Source of the DNA: Euphorbia lathyris
Lineage: Eukaryota > Streptophyta > Magnoliopsida > Malpighiales > Euphorbiaceae
Assembly: GCF_963576675.1 (NCBI RefSeq)
Contig: NC_088916.1
Span: 5,719,001-5,783,000 of the forward strand
Length of the DNA: 64,000 nt
Direction: 5' to 3'
Position 1 is the stretch's first letter, and each line of letters begins with the position of its first letter. Of the stretch, positions 46,491 to 58,251 are shown in pieces. Position numbers and translations under genes: made by a program. Below the pieces are notes generated by a model. It worked only from the letters and a program-made list of their open reading frames with translations, did not search any database and was not told where the DNA came from.

Positions 46491-47793
46491 TGATTTTAAA
46501 ATAGGTTTAAAATCGTTTTATGTTAAATGTATATATATGTTTCAGAAATTAATAGTTTTCTGTTTTGATTATCGAATGAATAATTCGTTTAAATGTTTGT
46601 TTTTACCAATATGTAAATCAAAGTGTTAAATGAATTAAAATCAAAATAAATGGGACAAGCATAATCAACGTTTTATATGGTTATATTAATCTAAGGATTA
46701 ATATAAAGATACAAAACGATTAGAAGTAAAATTGGATGAAAGTTAATTTGACGAGTTAATGTGATTAACCTAAATATTACATAAGCCGGTTATGTAATCA
46801 ACCAATTAAATTTATTTAATTGAGTCTATGCATGTTTGGAGTTATGGACGTATTTGGACCCTCTTTTAGTCTTTTGGTATTTTTGAAATAGGGCCTGCGC
46901 GTCCTGCCTTTCTACTATCTATTGTAATTTCTCCTCTCATCTGATTCCCTTCAATTCAATTGAAGTTTTCTTATAGTAGTATAGAAATTAAAATGTAATT
47001 TCAAGGCGCCAAGGAGAAGACGGAGGACCTAAAGAGAAATATGTAATAGTTAGTATTTCCTTAGGTTTGGCCTTTTATTCCGTCTCTGGCTCGACGGAAT
47101 AATTTAGATGATGTGTCCATAACGCCAATGTATGTGAATGTATGTATGTCTGATGTATGCTAAAGCAAATCAAGACTAAGTTAGATTATGAGACTTAAAT
47201 AAAATCCCTCATTAAAAAGTTAAGTAAATAAGTAAGTTATTAAAATCGGTTGCCCCTCCCTAATATTATAATTCAGCCGGCAGTACTGGAGGCCTTTGGG
47301 TTGTTGAGTAAACTCAAGCTCGGGGTCTTATGGTAACACCTGAATTATCGAAAATCATTTTTCATGAATATGGGGTAATACTTAAATTAGATTATGATAA
47401 TTGGATGAGTAAACTCATGTTGTCATAAACTAATGGGCAAAACGGTTGGGATTAATATGAATAGCATATTAGTTACTAATGTGGTTAGTAACCCAATAAC
47501 CTAGGAATCACATTAGAGATGTGATTGATTATATGAATCTACCTAATGAATGAGACTAGCTTGTTGAGTAAACTCAAGGCGAAATCTCAGGAGTTAGGAT
47601 CCTAGCTCACTAAAGGATTTGTGAAATTCTTCGAATTAATATGGAGGGTTATTAATTTGGCAAAATAGTGGGAGCAATCTGAAATAAATTAAAAGGCCTA
47701 TAATTTTAGATTGTTAAACTTTAAAGCAAATGAATGACATACGTTTACTCTTTCTCACTCTCAGGTTTTGTTTAAACACACACTCTTAAAATC

Positions 47794-50157
47794 ATGACTA
47801 AAACCAATCTGCAAAACATCCTTACCGATAACAAATTGAATGGTTCAAACTTCACCGACTGGTTTCGTAACCTCAAAATTGTTTTGAAGTTCGAGAAAAT
47901 TGGGTATGTACTTGATACATCGATACCCCCTGTCCCTGAAGATGATGCTCCCATCGAGGAAATTGATGCTTATCAGAAGCACAAGGCTGATGATGATCAT
48001 GCCGCTTGCATCATACTTGCATCGATGACGTCGGAATTACAAAGGCAACATGAGGAGATGAATGCCTATTCCATCATCATGCACCTAAAGAAATTGTTTG
48101 GGAAACAAACCAGGTGCGAACGCTACGAGATATCAAAACTATTATATCGTTGCAGGATGCAAGAGGGCACATCTATCATGACACATTGTGTCAAGATGAT
48201 AGGCTATATTACCAAACTTTCTAGTATTGGATTTGTGATGGACAACGAATTAAGTACCGACTTAGTTCTTCAGTCCCTCCCAGAGAGTTATTCACAGTTC
48301 ATCATGAACTACCAAATGAATGACTTGCAAACCTCTCTTGAAGAGCTTGCAAACATGCTCAAATCAGTTGAGCCCAATATGAAGAAAGACAAGGCCATAC
48401 CGGCTCTTGTAATCGAGGGATCGAAGAAAAGAAAAGGGAACTTTCCCAATTCTAAACATCCCAAGAAAGGTAAGAAAGATGTGTCCAAGGGAAAGGAAGT
48501 TAAGAAGCCCAAAGGAGAGTGCCACTTCTGTGGTAAAGACGGGCATTGGAAGAGAAACTGCAAGGAGTATCTAGCCACCCTCAAGAAGGGAAAAGGCGGT
48601 GCTTCTACGTCTAGTATGTTCTATATTGAAATAAATACGGTTTCATTGTCTGAATCTTGGGTACTTGATACCGGATGTGGATCTCATATTTGTACAAATA
48701 TGCAGGAGCTAAAACAGACTAAGGAACTAAAGAAAGGAAGCATAAACTTGCGAGTGGGAAATGGAGCAAGAGTTTCCGCCCTCGCAATTGGAGATTATGT
48801 TTTACTTTTGCCCTCTAGGATTGTAATAGAATTAAGGAATTGTTTATACGTTCCTGAGATGTCTCGTAACATTATTTCTATTAGCCGTCTCGTTGACGAC
48901 GGTTTTCATATTTCAATAAAGAACAATAGTTGCAATTTTTATAAAGATTCGATCTTTTATTTTTCAGGGATATCACAAAATGGGATTTATGTGTTAGATG
49001 ATAAAACTCCTGTTTTTGCAATTGATACCAAAAGACATAAGCTAGATAATTCAACTTACTTGTGGCATTATCGTTTAGGCCATATAAACAAGAGACGCAT
49101 GCTAAAGCTACATTCAGATGGGCTTATAGATCCAATCGATTCTGAATCATTGGAAACATGCGAATCATGTTTAAAAGGTAAAATGACAAAGACACCCTTT
49201 AGCAATAAAGGTGAGCGTGTATCAGACACTCTAGGACTCATTCATTCAGATGTATGTGGTCCTATGTCAGTCCAAGCAAGAGGAGGATTCAGATACTTCA
49301 TTAGCTTCATAGATGACCATACTCGCTATGGTTATATCTACTTGATGAGGCACAAATCAGAAGCTTTTGACAAGTTCAAATGCTTCAAGAATGAAGTGGA
49401 AAATCAATTAGAAAAGAAAATAAAGACGCTTCGATCCGATCGAGGTGGCGAATATCTTTCTGATGATTTTCTGAATTATCTAACTGAATGTTGGATATGC
49501 TCACAATGGACACCTCCCTATACACCACAACACAATGGTGTATCCGAGAGGAGAAACCGTACCCTATTAGATATGGTACGATCCATGATGAGCATGGCCT
49601 TACTTCCAAAGACGTTCTGGGGCTATGCCTTAGAAACTGCCCTCTTCACCCTAAATCGAGTACCAACTAAATCCGCTAGTTCCACGCCATATGAATTGTT
49701 CATTGGTAGGAAACCCGTGTTCTCTTTCATGAGAGTATGGGGTTGTTCAACATATGTCAAACGCGTTGCGTCCGATAAATTAGATTCTAAATCTGATAAA
49801 TGTTTCTTCATTGGATACCCTAAGGAAACTATGGGATATTACTTCTATCATCCAGATGATCAGAAAGTGATCGTATCCAAACACGCAACCTTCTTAGAGA
49901 AAGAGTTTCTCGAAGAAACACAAAAGGGAAGCGTGATTGAACTCGATGAAGTTCAAGAGGAAGAAACACCGACTGAAACAACGGAGGCGGTCGAGGTACC
50001 CGAAGAAGTCCCATTAGATGAGACTCCAGTGGCACCTATTCGTAGATCACGAAGAGTTCGTGAACTCCCAGTTACGCCCCGCGTAAGGTGGTCTACGCCC
50101 CGCGTAAGTGCCCATTCCGTCAGAAATCTCCTGCATGTGGACCAATTCCATGTCTAA
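47794..50157 (+). CDS. Element E gag-protease-integrase, truncated and fused to F LTR
   Basis: One open frame from ATG 47794. Gag: NGSNFTDWFRNLKIVLKFE (about 17-35) and a zinc knuckle CHFCGKDGHWKRNC (about 243-256). Protease WVLDTGCGSH (Asp about 292). Pre-integrase LWHYRLGHINKRRM (about 423). Integrase core with Asp in HSDVCGP (about 486), Asp in RSDRGGEY (about 549) and Glu in GVSERRNRT (about 585), the DD35E spacing. The element's own sequence ends after about residue 759 (RRVRELP). The last 28 residues come from reading into the F LTR and are foreign. Reverse transcriptase and RNase H are lost, so it cannot work alone. Confidence 0.92.
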   Translation: MTKTNLQNILTDNKLNGSNFTDWFRNLKIVLKFEKIGYVLDTSIPPVPEDDAPIEEIDAYQKHKADDDHAACIILASMTSELQRQHEEMNAYSIIMHLKKLFGKQTRCERYEISKLLYRCRMQEGTSIMTHCVKMIGYITKLSSIGFVMDNELSTDLVLQSLPESYSQFIMNYQMNDLQTSLEELANMLKSVEPNMKKDKAIPALVIEGSKKRKGNFPNSKHPKKGKKDVSKGKEVKKPKGECHFCGKDGHWKRNCKEYLATLKKGKGGASTSSMFYIEINTVSLSESWVLDTGCGSHICTNMQELKQTKELKKGSINLRVGNGARVSALAIGDYVLLLPSRIVIELRNCLYVPEMSRNIISISRLVDDGFHISIKNNSCNFYKDSIFYFSGISQNGIYVLDDKTPVFAIDTKRHKLDNSTYLWHYRLGHINKRRMLKLHSDGLIDPIDSESLETCESCLKGKMTKTPFSNKGERVSDTLGLIHSDVCGPMSVQARGGFRYFISFIDDHTRYGYIYLMRHKSEAFDKFKCFKNEVENQLEKKIKTLRSDRGGEYLSDDFLNYLTECWICSQWTPPYTPQHNGVSERRNRTLLDMVRSMMSMALLPKTFWGYALETALFTLNRVPTKSASSTPYELFIGRKPVFSFMRVWGCSTYVKRVASDKLDSKSDKCFFIGYPKETMGYYFYHPDDQKVIVSKHATFLEKEFLEETQKGSVIELDEVQEEETPTETTEAVEVPEEVPLDETPVAPIRRSRRVRELPVTPRVRWSTPRVSAHSVRNLLHVDQFHV

Positions 50158-50780
50158 TTGTCTCAAACACGCCCTGCGTAGCTGAAGTACGCCCCGCGTG
50201 TTTGAGTTTCTGAAGATTTATTGCTTGAATTGGAGCTTTTACGCCGTGCGTAGCTGAAACACGCCCCGCGTAAATGAATCTCTGAGCTTTTAACATTGAG
50301 GAACTGTTTGATACGCCTCGCGTATATGGTGATACGCCTCGTGTATAAAGAGTTGACTCAGGGAGACAATGCAGTCTGACTTTCAGGATTAGGCCAATCA
50401 TTTCCGACATGTGTCATACGCCTCGCGTAGGGTGGCATACGCCCCGCGTATGCTGAGTCAATTCCACATGGCGTCTGTGGATAAGGCAATTATTGCTGAC
50501 ACCATGTTTCACGCCCCACGTAAGGGATGATACGCCCCGCGTATTTGAGTAGATTTTTGCTCCTTGCTCGTACCTGAAATACAAATCTTGCGAGCTGAGT
50601 TAGCTTGACGTTTTTATTTCCTAAACTAATAAAAAATATGGAAAATTAACTGAAAGTACGAATTTTATTTTTATTTCTTTATTTTATCAAAACGCTTTAT
50701 TTTTGTTATTAAACTTATTTATTTTATCCAAAATCGACCCGTAAATCACGCTAAAAGATAGGGGTAAAATACCCATATCA
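50073..50780 (-). repeat. Element F 3' LTR, truncated
   Basis: It matches 59361-60068 without gaps. By eye there are about 16 differences, about 13 of them transitions. About 1,109 bp of the LTR (equivalent to 58252-59360) are missing at the junction with element E. It carries about a dozen TACGCCCCGCGTA-like motifs. Confidence 0.92.
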
Positions 50781-52657
50781 AACCTCCTCGGACTTTAAAG
50801 TTTTACTTGTCCTCAAGTAAAAGAAATCGAAAGACAAGGGATTAAGAAAATTAAGAAACAAACCGAAGGTTGGTTTTGCCAAGTGCGTGATTTCAAAGCT
50901 ACGGTTTTATGCAAAGGTTTCGGTAAGTACCTACGCAAACAATTGAGTACAAAACTTGTTTGAAACCTCCATGATCAAGATTAATAGGCAATATTAACGG
51001 GGGTTGATTATCTTTTGAGAACCCGATAGTACCTGGCCAAGGGATTTCGCTCTTACGCTCAATTTTAGGTGGGTCGGTGTTTTAGCACTCTTCTTTGCAC
51101 TTACTCGAGATCATGTTGAGTTTGCATTTTCATCCGGGTTTTTCCTCCTATGTTATGGTTTTGGCAATATTAAAAACGAACCCGGAAGGGGGTTGTAATG
51201 TGGGTGGCTTTTTGGTGGTTAGTTTTTTTTGGAAACTCAAGTTTAAATACCGTTTTAATGATCGCGCCGTATTCTTATTTTAGGCCTTAGCGAGTTTATA
51301 AAATATACCTGAAATTGCTCGGGTGGAGCTTGAAAATGCCTTTTTGCTCTTTATTATTTTTCTTTTGCTTTGAGGGCGGCACAAAAATGACTTCGGGGAC
51401 TTTTGGTGCTTATTTGTCAAGGCCTTGGCTTGTTTCAGGTGTGAATTGATTTTATTGGTATTTAATCTAGAGGAAAAAGGGTTAAATGTTAAAAGGGGTG
51501 TTAACAACAAAAAGTCGGTTAATAGGCTCAAAAGGGGTTTCCTATAGGTTGATAAAAACGAGAAAAATAAATTAGGAAAAGAATTAGACTAAGTGGATCC
51601 GTGTTATCATCTATTGCCATTTTAGTCAAAGCTCTCGAAGATTGTGAAAGAAATAGAGTTATCGTACGAACTCTTTTAGGCTCAAAAATATCTCACAAGG
51701 ATTCAGGTTTAAATTGTGTACTATCGAGTCTTTGCTAGACTCTCGAACATCCCGTCTTTATTGCCTTTTTAAGTTTCATTATGGAGATGACATGTGGGTT
51801 TAGTATCACCTAGTCTTTGCATAAATTCTACAACTTCAAAATTAAGACTAAAATTTCTTACTAAAACTGATCCTTTGTGTACCGACAATATTTACATTTA
51901 AGTACAAACAACGGAACATTTAAATAATTTCCGAGGGGGGTTAATGTGTCGGGAAAATTTTAAGAATTGATAAATTAGTTTAATTATTTTTGTGTTTATT
52001 TGATTTTTATTTTTGTTTTTGTTAGTGCAAAACAAATGTTAAGTGCGGGGTTGCACGGCCCTCCGCGTTATTTAAAATGACGCCTATTCCAAGGGCGTCG
52101 CAAAAAGAAGTCAAAACAAAAACAAAAATAAAGGTAAGGAAGGAAAAGAAGACCATTGGTGGTCAGGGGCCCTACGCGAGGCGTTTTATGTTATTTTTGG
52201 GCAGAGACTCCAATACGCGGGGCGCGTGAAGTGGGGCGCCCTGCGTGTTTGAGTTTCTGAGGATTTTGATGCAAGACAAAGGGAATTACATGGGGCGTAC
52301 AAGGAGGTACGCCCTGCGTAAAAGGTGCGATTTAGGCTATTTTTGGGTAGAGACTCAAATACGCGGGGCACGTGAAGTGGGGCGCCCCGCGTGTTTGAGG
52401 TTCTGAGTATTTTTGCGCAAGAAACGGGTAATCACGCGGGGCGTACGAGGGAGTACGCCCTACATGGAAGGTGTATTTGCCTTGCGTGAAGTATTTGGAT
52501 TAAAATGGGATTTGTTTTTCGTTAATTTTATTGGAAGGAAATAAAGATCGTGCTTAAATAAACGGATATGATACATATATACAAAGGGTTTGAGGGGCGC
52601 AAACCGAGGCTACGCTTAGAGTCGGAGTAGCTCGACTTTCTCGTGATATGTGCATGC
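50781..52657 (-). other. Element F 3' untranslated region
   Basis: It begins on the minus strand side of the LTR with polypurine tract AAGTCCGAGGAGGTTT (about 50781-50797). No gene follows on either strand. CG-rich motif repeats lie at 52170-52481. Confidence 0.75.
52190..52481. repeat. 146-bp tandem duplication with GCGGGGCG motifs
   Basis: Two copies start near 52190 and 52336 (GGGCAGAGACTC at about 52199 and GGGTAGAGACTC at about 52345). Each holds ATACGCGGGGC, GTGGGGCGCCC.GCGTGTTTGAG and GGTACGCCCT. These are the same CG-rich words as in the F LTR, in both orientations. Confidence 0.8.
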
Positions 52658-53760
52658 TTACGGGGTTTGGAGGAATGTGGTTTCGCCTTGTTGTGGAAGG
52701 GTGCCCCCAAAATAGATTTTCAGGCGATGACCGTTGACCCGATGGGTTTCATTGTCGGAACCTTGGATGTCGACCGCTCCGGATGAGTGGGCGTTGACGG
52801 TGTATGGTCCCGACCACCGACTTTTCAATTTTCCTGGGAATAGGCGAATGCGAGAGTTATATAGGAGGACTTGGTCTCCTTTCTTGAATTCCTTGATTTG
52901 CACGTGCTTGTCATGCCATCTCTTCGTACGGTCTTTGTAGATCTTGGCATTCTCGTACGAACCGAGACGAAGTTCATCAAGAGTATTGAGCTGGAGGAGG
53001 CGTTGTTCCCCAGCGGCCTGCACATCAAAATTTAGAAATTTCAGAGCCCAATAGGCCTTATGTTCTAATTCCACCGGCAAATGATACGATTTCTCGAAAA
53101 CTAAACGATAAGGAGACATCCCGATAGGTGTTTTAAACGTCGTGCGGTAGGCCCAGAGAGCATCGTCGAGCTTTAGGCTCCAGTCTTTCCTAGAGGCACT
53201 AACCGTTTTTTCTAAGATGCGTTTTAGTTCGCGATTAGAAACCTCGACCTGTCCACTTGTTTGCGGATGGTAGGGGGTAGAAACTCGGTGTGCAACCCCG
53301 TATTTATGCAATAATTGATCGAATTGGCGGTTGCAAAAGTGGGAGCCCCCGTCGCTAATGATAGCTCGAGGGGTTCCAAACCGAGTAAAGATGTTCTTCT
53401 TTATAAATTTCCCGACTACCTTAGAATCATTTGAGGGCAAGGCAACGGCCTCCACCCATTTGGAGACATAGTCAACCGCCACGAGAATGTAGGTGTTGTT
53501 ATGCGACTTAGGGAAGGGTCCCATGAAGTCTATCCCCCAAACGTCAAAAAGTTCGCAAACGAGGATTCCTTGTTGGAGCATTTCATGTTTACGGGAGATG
53601 TTCCCACTCTGTTGACAAGCGTCACATGATTTGACGAAGTCTTAGGAATCCTTGGACAAGGTAGGCCAATAAAAGCCACATTGTAGAACCTTGGCCATAG
53701 TCCGACTAGGGCCGAAGTGGCCCCCCGGCTCTTGGGTGTGACAGATATGCAACACATGAT
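52658..53760 (-). pseudogene. Element F integrase (decayed)
   Basis: The catalytic core and C-terminus are open from 53581 to 52658: WGIDFMGPF (Asp about 18 of this block), ISDGGSHF (Asp about 77), GQVEVSNRE (Glu about 113), then [11 protein letters not shown] and the GPY-type SRWSGPYTV. Upstream (53582-53760) the zinc domain reads HFGPSRTMAKVLQCGFYWP and [10 protein letters not shown], with a TAG near 53642 and a shift near 53765. Confidence 0.87.
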
Positions 53761-54693
53761 TTACCTCATCTTCTGGTATACACCTACGAATGACATTATC
53801 AGCACAAGATTTAAACAAGTAGGGTTCTTCCCAAAAATAGTTCTTAGCGTCGTGAAAGAATTTCCTACGCTGCTCGTAAGTAAGATGCGGGGAAGAATAT
53901 TACCGGCTTTGTAGTTTGCCATATCGGCATACCAAGGTAAAGGTGTTACCACATAGAGAGTTTCGTCGGGAAAGGTTTCTTTGATCTCCACATCTTCCGG
54001 AGATGTGGCTTGCTCGCTTTGTAACCGGGAACGATGGTCGGCTACAACATTCTCTACTCCTTTCTTATCCCGAATTTCGATATCAAATTCTTGTAGGAGT
54101 AGAATCCACCGTATCAATCGTGGCTTGGCATCCTGCTTAGTCATTAGGTACTTGAGAGCTGCGTGGTTAGTGTATACGATAATTTTGGATAATACGAGAT
54201 ATGATCTAAACTTATCGAAAGCAAAGACTACAGCAAGCATCTCCTTTTCCGTAATGGAATAATTTTGCTGGGCCTCATTGAGTGTTTTGCTCGCATAATA
54301 AATGGGGCGGAAAATTTTATCCACCCGCTGGCCCAGACAAGCACCTACAGCCAAGTCACTCGCATCACACATAAGTTCAAAGGGAAGACTCCAATCGGGT
54401 TTCACCATGATGGGTGCGTTAACTAGTTTTTCCTTTAACGTATTAAATGCAAGCAAACATTCGGAGGAAAAATTAAATTCCACATCCTTGGCAAGGAGTT
54501 GGGTCAAGGGGGTTGCTATCTTAGAGAAATCTTTGATAAATCTCCTATAGAACCCCGCATGACCTAAAAAACTCCGGATTCCTTTAATGTTGATTGGAGG
54601 GGGTAATTTCTCAATTACCTCAATCTTGGCCGGGTCGACCGCGATTCCTTCCCCGGACACCTTGTGTCCCAAAACAATACAATCTTGAACCAT
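53761..54693 (-). pseudogene. Element F reverse transcriptase end and RNase H
   Basis: 310 codons in the same frame as the upstream pol block: [19 protein letters not shown], RNase [17 protein letters not shown] and [10 protein letters not shown] (N where related elements have D), [17 protein letters not shown]. It is separated from the previous block only by a TGA at 54711-54709, where related elements have Trp before EKCHF. Confidence 0.88.
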
Positions 54694-54708
54694 AAACTGA
54701 CACTTTTC

Positions 54709-56886
54709 TCAACTTAGAGCGAGATTAGTGTCCTCGCAACGTTGAAGGACTTTATCAAGATTGTTCAAACAAATTTCAAAGGACGATCCAAAAACAAAAA
54801 AATCGTCCATGAAGACTTCTATGAAATCCTCAATCATTTCGGAGAATATAGCCGTCATGCACCTTTGAAATGTGGCGGGGACGTTACAAAGCCCAAACGG
54901 CATCCGCTTATATGCAAATGTCCCATACGGACAAGTGAATGTCGTCTTTTCTTGATCCGAAGGATCGACGAGAATTTGCATATAACCGGATAAGCCATCG
55001 AGGGTGCAAAAGAATTTATGACCCGCGATTCTGTCCAACATTTGGTCAATGAACGACAAGGGAAAATGATCTTTTCGGGTGGCTTCGTTAAGTTTCCTAT
55101 AATCAATGCATACTCGCCACCCGGTTACTTTCCATGTGGGGATTAATTCCCCTTGATCATTTTCCGTCACCGTAGTGCCCCCCTTTTTGGGGACACATTG
55201 GACCGGACTGACCCATGGACTATCGGAGATAGGGAAGATTATACCTGCGTCGAGGAGTTTGATTACCTCGGTTTTCACTACCTCTTTCATATTGGGGTTA
55301 AGTCGTCGTTGCGGCTGCACGGAGGGCTTGACTTTATCCTCCATAAAGATGCGATGTGTGCAAATGGTGGGGCTGATCCCCTTAATGTCGTGAATAGTCC
55401 ACCCAAATGCGCCCTTGTGTTTTTGTAACACTGCAATTAATGCTTCCTCCATTTCCGCTGTCAAAAGCGAAGAAATAACAACCGGTAAGAAATTGGGAGG
55501 TTGTAAAAATACGTATTTTAAATTAGGAGGCAAGGGTTTAAGTTCCAAAGCTGGAGGTTCCTCAAGAGAGGTCTTCGGCTTTGCTTTGCTATCCCGGTCT
55601 AAACCCTCGAACCGGCTCCTTGCCGACAGACATTGTTCTATTTCGGAGGAGTATTCAAATGGCTTGTTCAATGGCTCCTCATCCAAATGTTCAATACCAT
55701 CTAATTCCGAGGAGGTTCCCGCAGAAGACCTATCACAAAAGTCCTCAACAAAAAGATCAATAGAGTCTATGGAATTTAAAAAGTTGCAATCCTCCATGGT
55801 ATTAGATGGGAATTTCATGGAGTTGTACACGTTAAACTCTACCTCCTCCTCTTGCAACCGTAAGATAAGTTTACCTTCATGGACGTCAATGAGAGTCCTA
55901 CCTGTTGCAAGAAATGGTCGTCCTAGGAGGATTGGTACCATATCGTCTTTCGCCATATCGAGCATTACAAAATCGGCGGGGAAAATGAACTTGTCCACTT
56001 TCACTAAGACATCCTCCACAACCCCTTTTGGCCGGGCAATGGATCTATCGGCCAGCTGGAGCATCATATTGGTAGGCTTTGGTTCTCCCAAGCCGAGCTT
56101 CCTAAACACAGATAAAGGCATTAGATTGATGCTAGCACCCAAATCACATAAAGCTCTCATAAACTCAACATTACCAATCGTGCAAGGGATAGAAAAACTA
56201 CCTAAATCCTTGAGTTTAGGTGGGAGTTTGTTTGTTATAATCGCGGAGCATTCCTCCGTGAGCGCTACCGTCTCATTATAATCCAACTTCCTCTTTTTGG
56301 CGAGGATTTCTTTAAGAAACTTCGCATACGTAGGCATTTGTTCCAATGCCTCCGCAAGTGGAATGTTAATGTGAAGTTTCTTAAAAATTTCCAAAAACTT
56401 GCCGTATTGGTGGTCCAATTTTTCTTTTTTAAGTCGTTGTGGAAAAGGGAGCTTCGGTACGTAAGCTCCAATTGGATCACACACATTTTTATTCTTATCC
56501 AAGGAAGTCGCGGGTTTTGGATCCGAACCAGGATTGCTTACCACTTCCGGTTCGTCACTTACATGTGGAGCGGGTGGAGTCGCCTTTGGAACCGGTGGTT
56601 CCAAACCCTTACCACTATGGAGGGTTATCGCTTGTGCGGTCTCCCAATCTTTTGGTCTCGGGTTTTGTTCGGTGTTAATCGGGGGAGACTCATGTTGTCT
56701 CCCTTGTCGTTGGCGACTTAATCGGGCCACTTGCTGTCCCAAGTCCCTGCAAAATGCTTCATTGTTAGCAAAACGGGAAGATATTTCTTTAAGGAGATCA
56801 ATTACCATTGCGTCTTGCGCATTGCTAGGAGGTTGCGATTTTTGCCCTCCTTGGACATGAGGGATTTGGCCCAACCCTTGTTCCAC
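54709..56886 (-). pseudogene. Element F gag end, protease and reverse transcriptase
   Basis: 725 residues. Gag end with [15 protein letters not shown] and AYVPKLPFPQRLKK; protease [13 protein letters not shown] (Asp about 245); reverse transcriptase [34 protein letters not shown] and catalytic FMDDFFVFG (about 692-700). It ends at the TGA described for the next block. The frame differs from the upstream gag block; the shift is near 56895. Confidence 0.9.
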
Positions 56887-58009
56887 AAATTTACCATGGG
56901 GTTCGGATGGGGGTTCAACACATTCCGCTTGTTATCATAAGATGGAATCGGGTGTTGGTGTTGAGGCCTCCATCCGTTATTATTATTGTTATGGTGGTGA
57001 TAAGCATGCGTGTTAGGATAGGAGTTATAATGAGAATTATACCTTTGTTGTCCTCCTACATAACTTACGCTTTCGGTGTCGCCGGTAAAAGGGCTTCCGG
57101 CTTGACAATCCTTACCTTGGTGGTCACCACCACAATGAGAGCACACTAGGACTTGTGTTGAGTTCTGGAGGCTCATTTGCGCCATTAAGGCGTCCAGCTT
57201 CTTATTCATTTCGATCATGAAGATTGTGGGAGCCTCGTCTTCTACGATAAAGGTTTGCGAGGGTCCGGCAAGCCGATCTTCTTGCCATTGGACGCTTTTC
57301 CTAGCTAATTCGTGAATGAGCTCATACGCCTCGCTTGTCGATTTGCGAAACAAATCCCCACCTGTGGCAGAATCAACGGTTGCACGATTAGTAGGTGTTA
57401 AACCATGATAAAAGGCACTTACTAGATCATGCTTAGGGATATCGTGATGGGGACAGCTTCGGAGCAGCTTTTGGAACCTAGCCTTAGCTGAATGGAGGGC
57501 CTCGTATCTAAGTTGCCGAAAGGAGGTGATATCTTTTCTCAACTTAACCGTTTTAGAGGGCGGGAAGTAGTAAGATAGGAACTCCTTCTCAAGTTCCCCC
57601 CAAGATGTGATCGATCCCGCCTCTAACGAGTGCAACCATTCCAATGCTTGCCCTGTCAAAGAGAAAGGAAATAGTTTTAATTGGATGGCCTCAACCGGAA
57701 CACCGTTTTGCTGCGAAGTTTCGGCACACATAAGAAATTTATCAAGGTGTTCGTTAGGGTTTTCATGGGGTTCCCCTCCGAATTGACCGAGTTGTTGGAT
57801 TAATTGGATCAGCTAGTCTTTATTTCAAATGTGTCGGCCGGAATGGTGGGGGCAACGATTCCATGGCGGATTTGAGGGCGATGTGGAGCGAGAATCTCCA
57901 ACATCGAACGCGTGTCGTTGCCTCCACCATTACGGTTGTTATTCACGGGTTATTCCAGCACCCTTTGGTTGATCTCGGGCTGGTTAGCTTCGTTGTTGAG
58001 ATTTGCCAT
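56802..58009 (-). pseudogene. Element F gag, N-terminal part
   Basis: A likely start is MANLNNEANQPEINQ at 58009-58007, with stops soon after (TAA in the first 20 codons, another near 57810). From 57731 it is open: IQLKLFPFSLTGQALEWLHS, WGELEKEFLSYYFPPSKT, SAFYHGLTPTNRATVDSATG (Retrotrans_gag), MNKKLDALMAQMSLQN, then one zinc knuckle CSHCGGDHQGKDC. It leaves frame near 56895. Confidence 0.85.
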
Positions 58010-58227
58010 TCTCTCTTTTCGAATCCTACAAAGAGTACGTTCAATTTTGAGATCAATAGGAATAAGAGAATCGCTCCGAGACCGGGTGTGCATAAAATAA
58101 GTGAAATGAAATATAATATCAACAAGAAAGAATGATGTTAGTAAAAGTACATATAAACAATTTATACAAAAAGAATGCTTAAACTAACAATAAAACGTTT
58201 TTGTCTAATATTGCAAGAAATTATAAA

Positions 58228-58245
58228 TCCCCGGCAATGGCGCCA
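58228..58245 (-). other. Element F primer-binding site (tRNA-Asp type)
   Basis: On the minus strand TGGCGCCATTGCCGGGGA, 6 nt after the LTR end. One base differs from the site in C and D. Confidence 0.87.
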
Positions 58246-58251
58246 AAAACT

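Larger units (their letters stand above)
45913..47793 (+). other. Element E long leader
   Basis: 1.9 kb of non-coding sequence before gag, unusually long for a copia element. It holds a TA microsatellite (46228-46296), a GC-rich palindrome island (46309-46490) and three TGAGTAAACTCA inverted repeats (47304, 47405, 47564). No gene. Confidence 0.75.
44034..50072 (+). mobile_element. Copia element E, 3'-truncated
   Basis: 5' LTR, Met primer site, a 1.9-kb leader, then gag, protease and integrase in one open frame. The element ends at about 50072 in the linker before reverse transcriptase, where element F LTR sequence begins. No 3' LTR or reverse transcriptase of this element is present to the right. 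Confidence 0.9.

Noticed and set aside
50120..50410. Minus-strand ORF with TRGV/AGRT repeats (also 59606-59872)
   Set aside because: Translation of the TACGCCCCGCGTA array in the F LTRs, not a repeat protein.
55415..56281. 288-residue plus-strand ORF opposite element F pol
   Set aside because: Antisense shadow of the protease-reverse transcriptase reading frame; Ser-rich with no domain.
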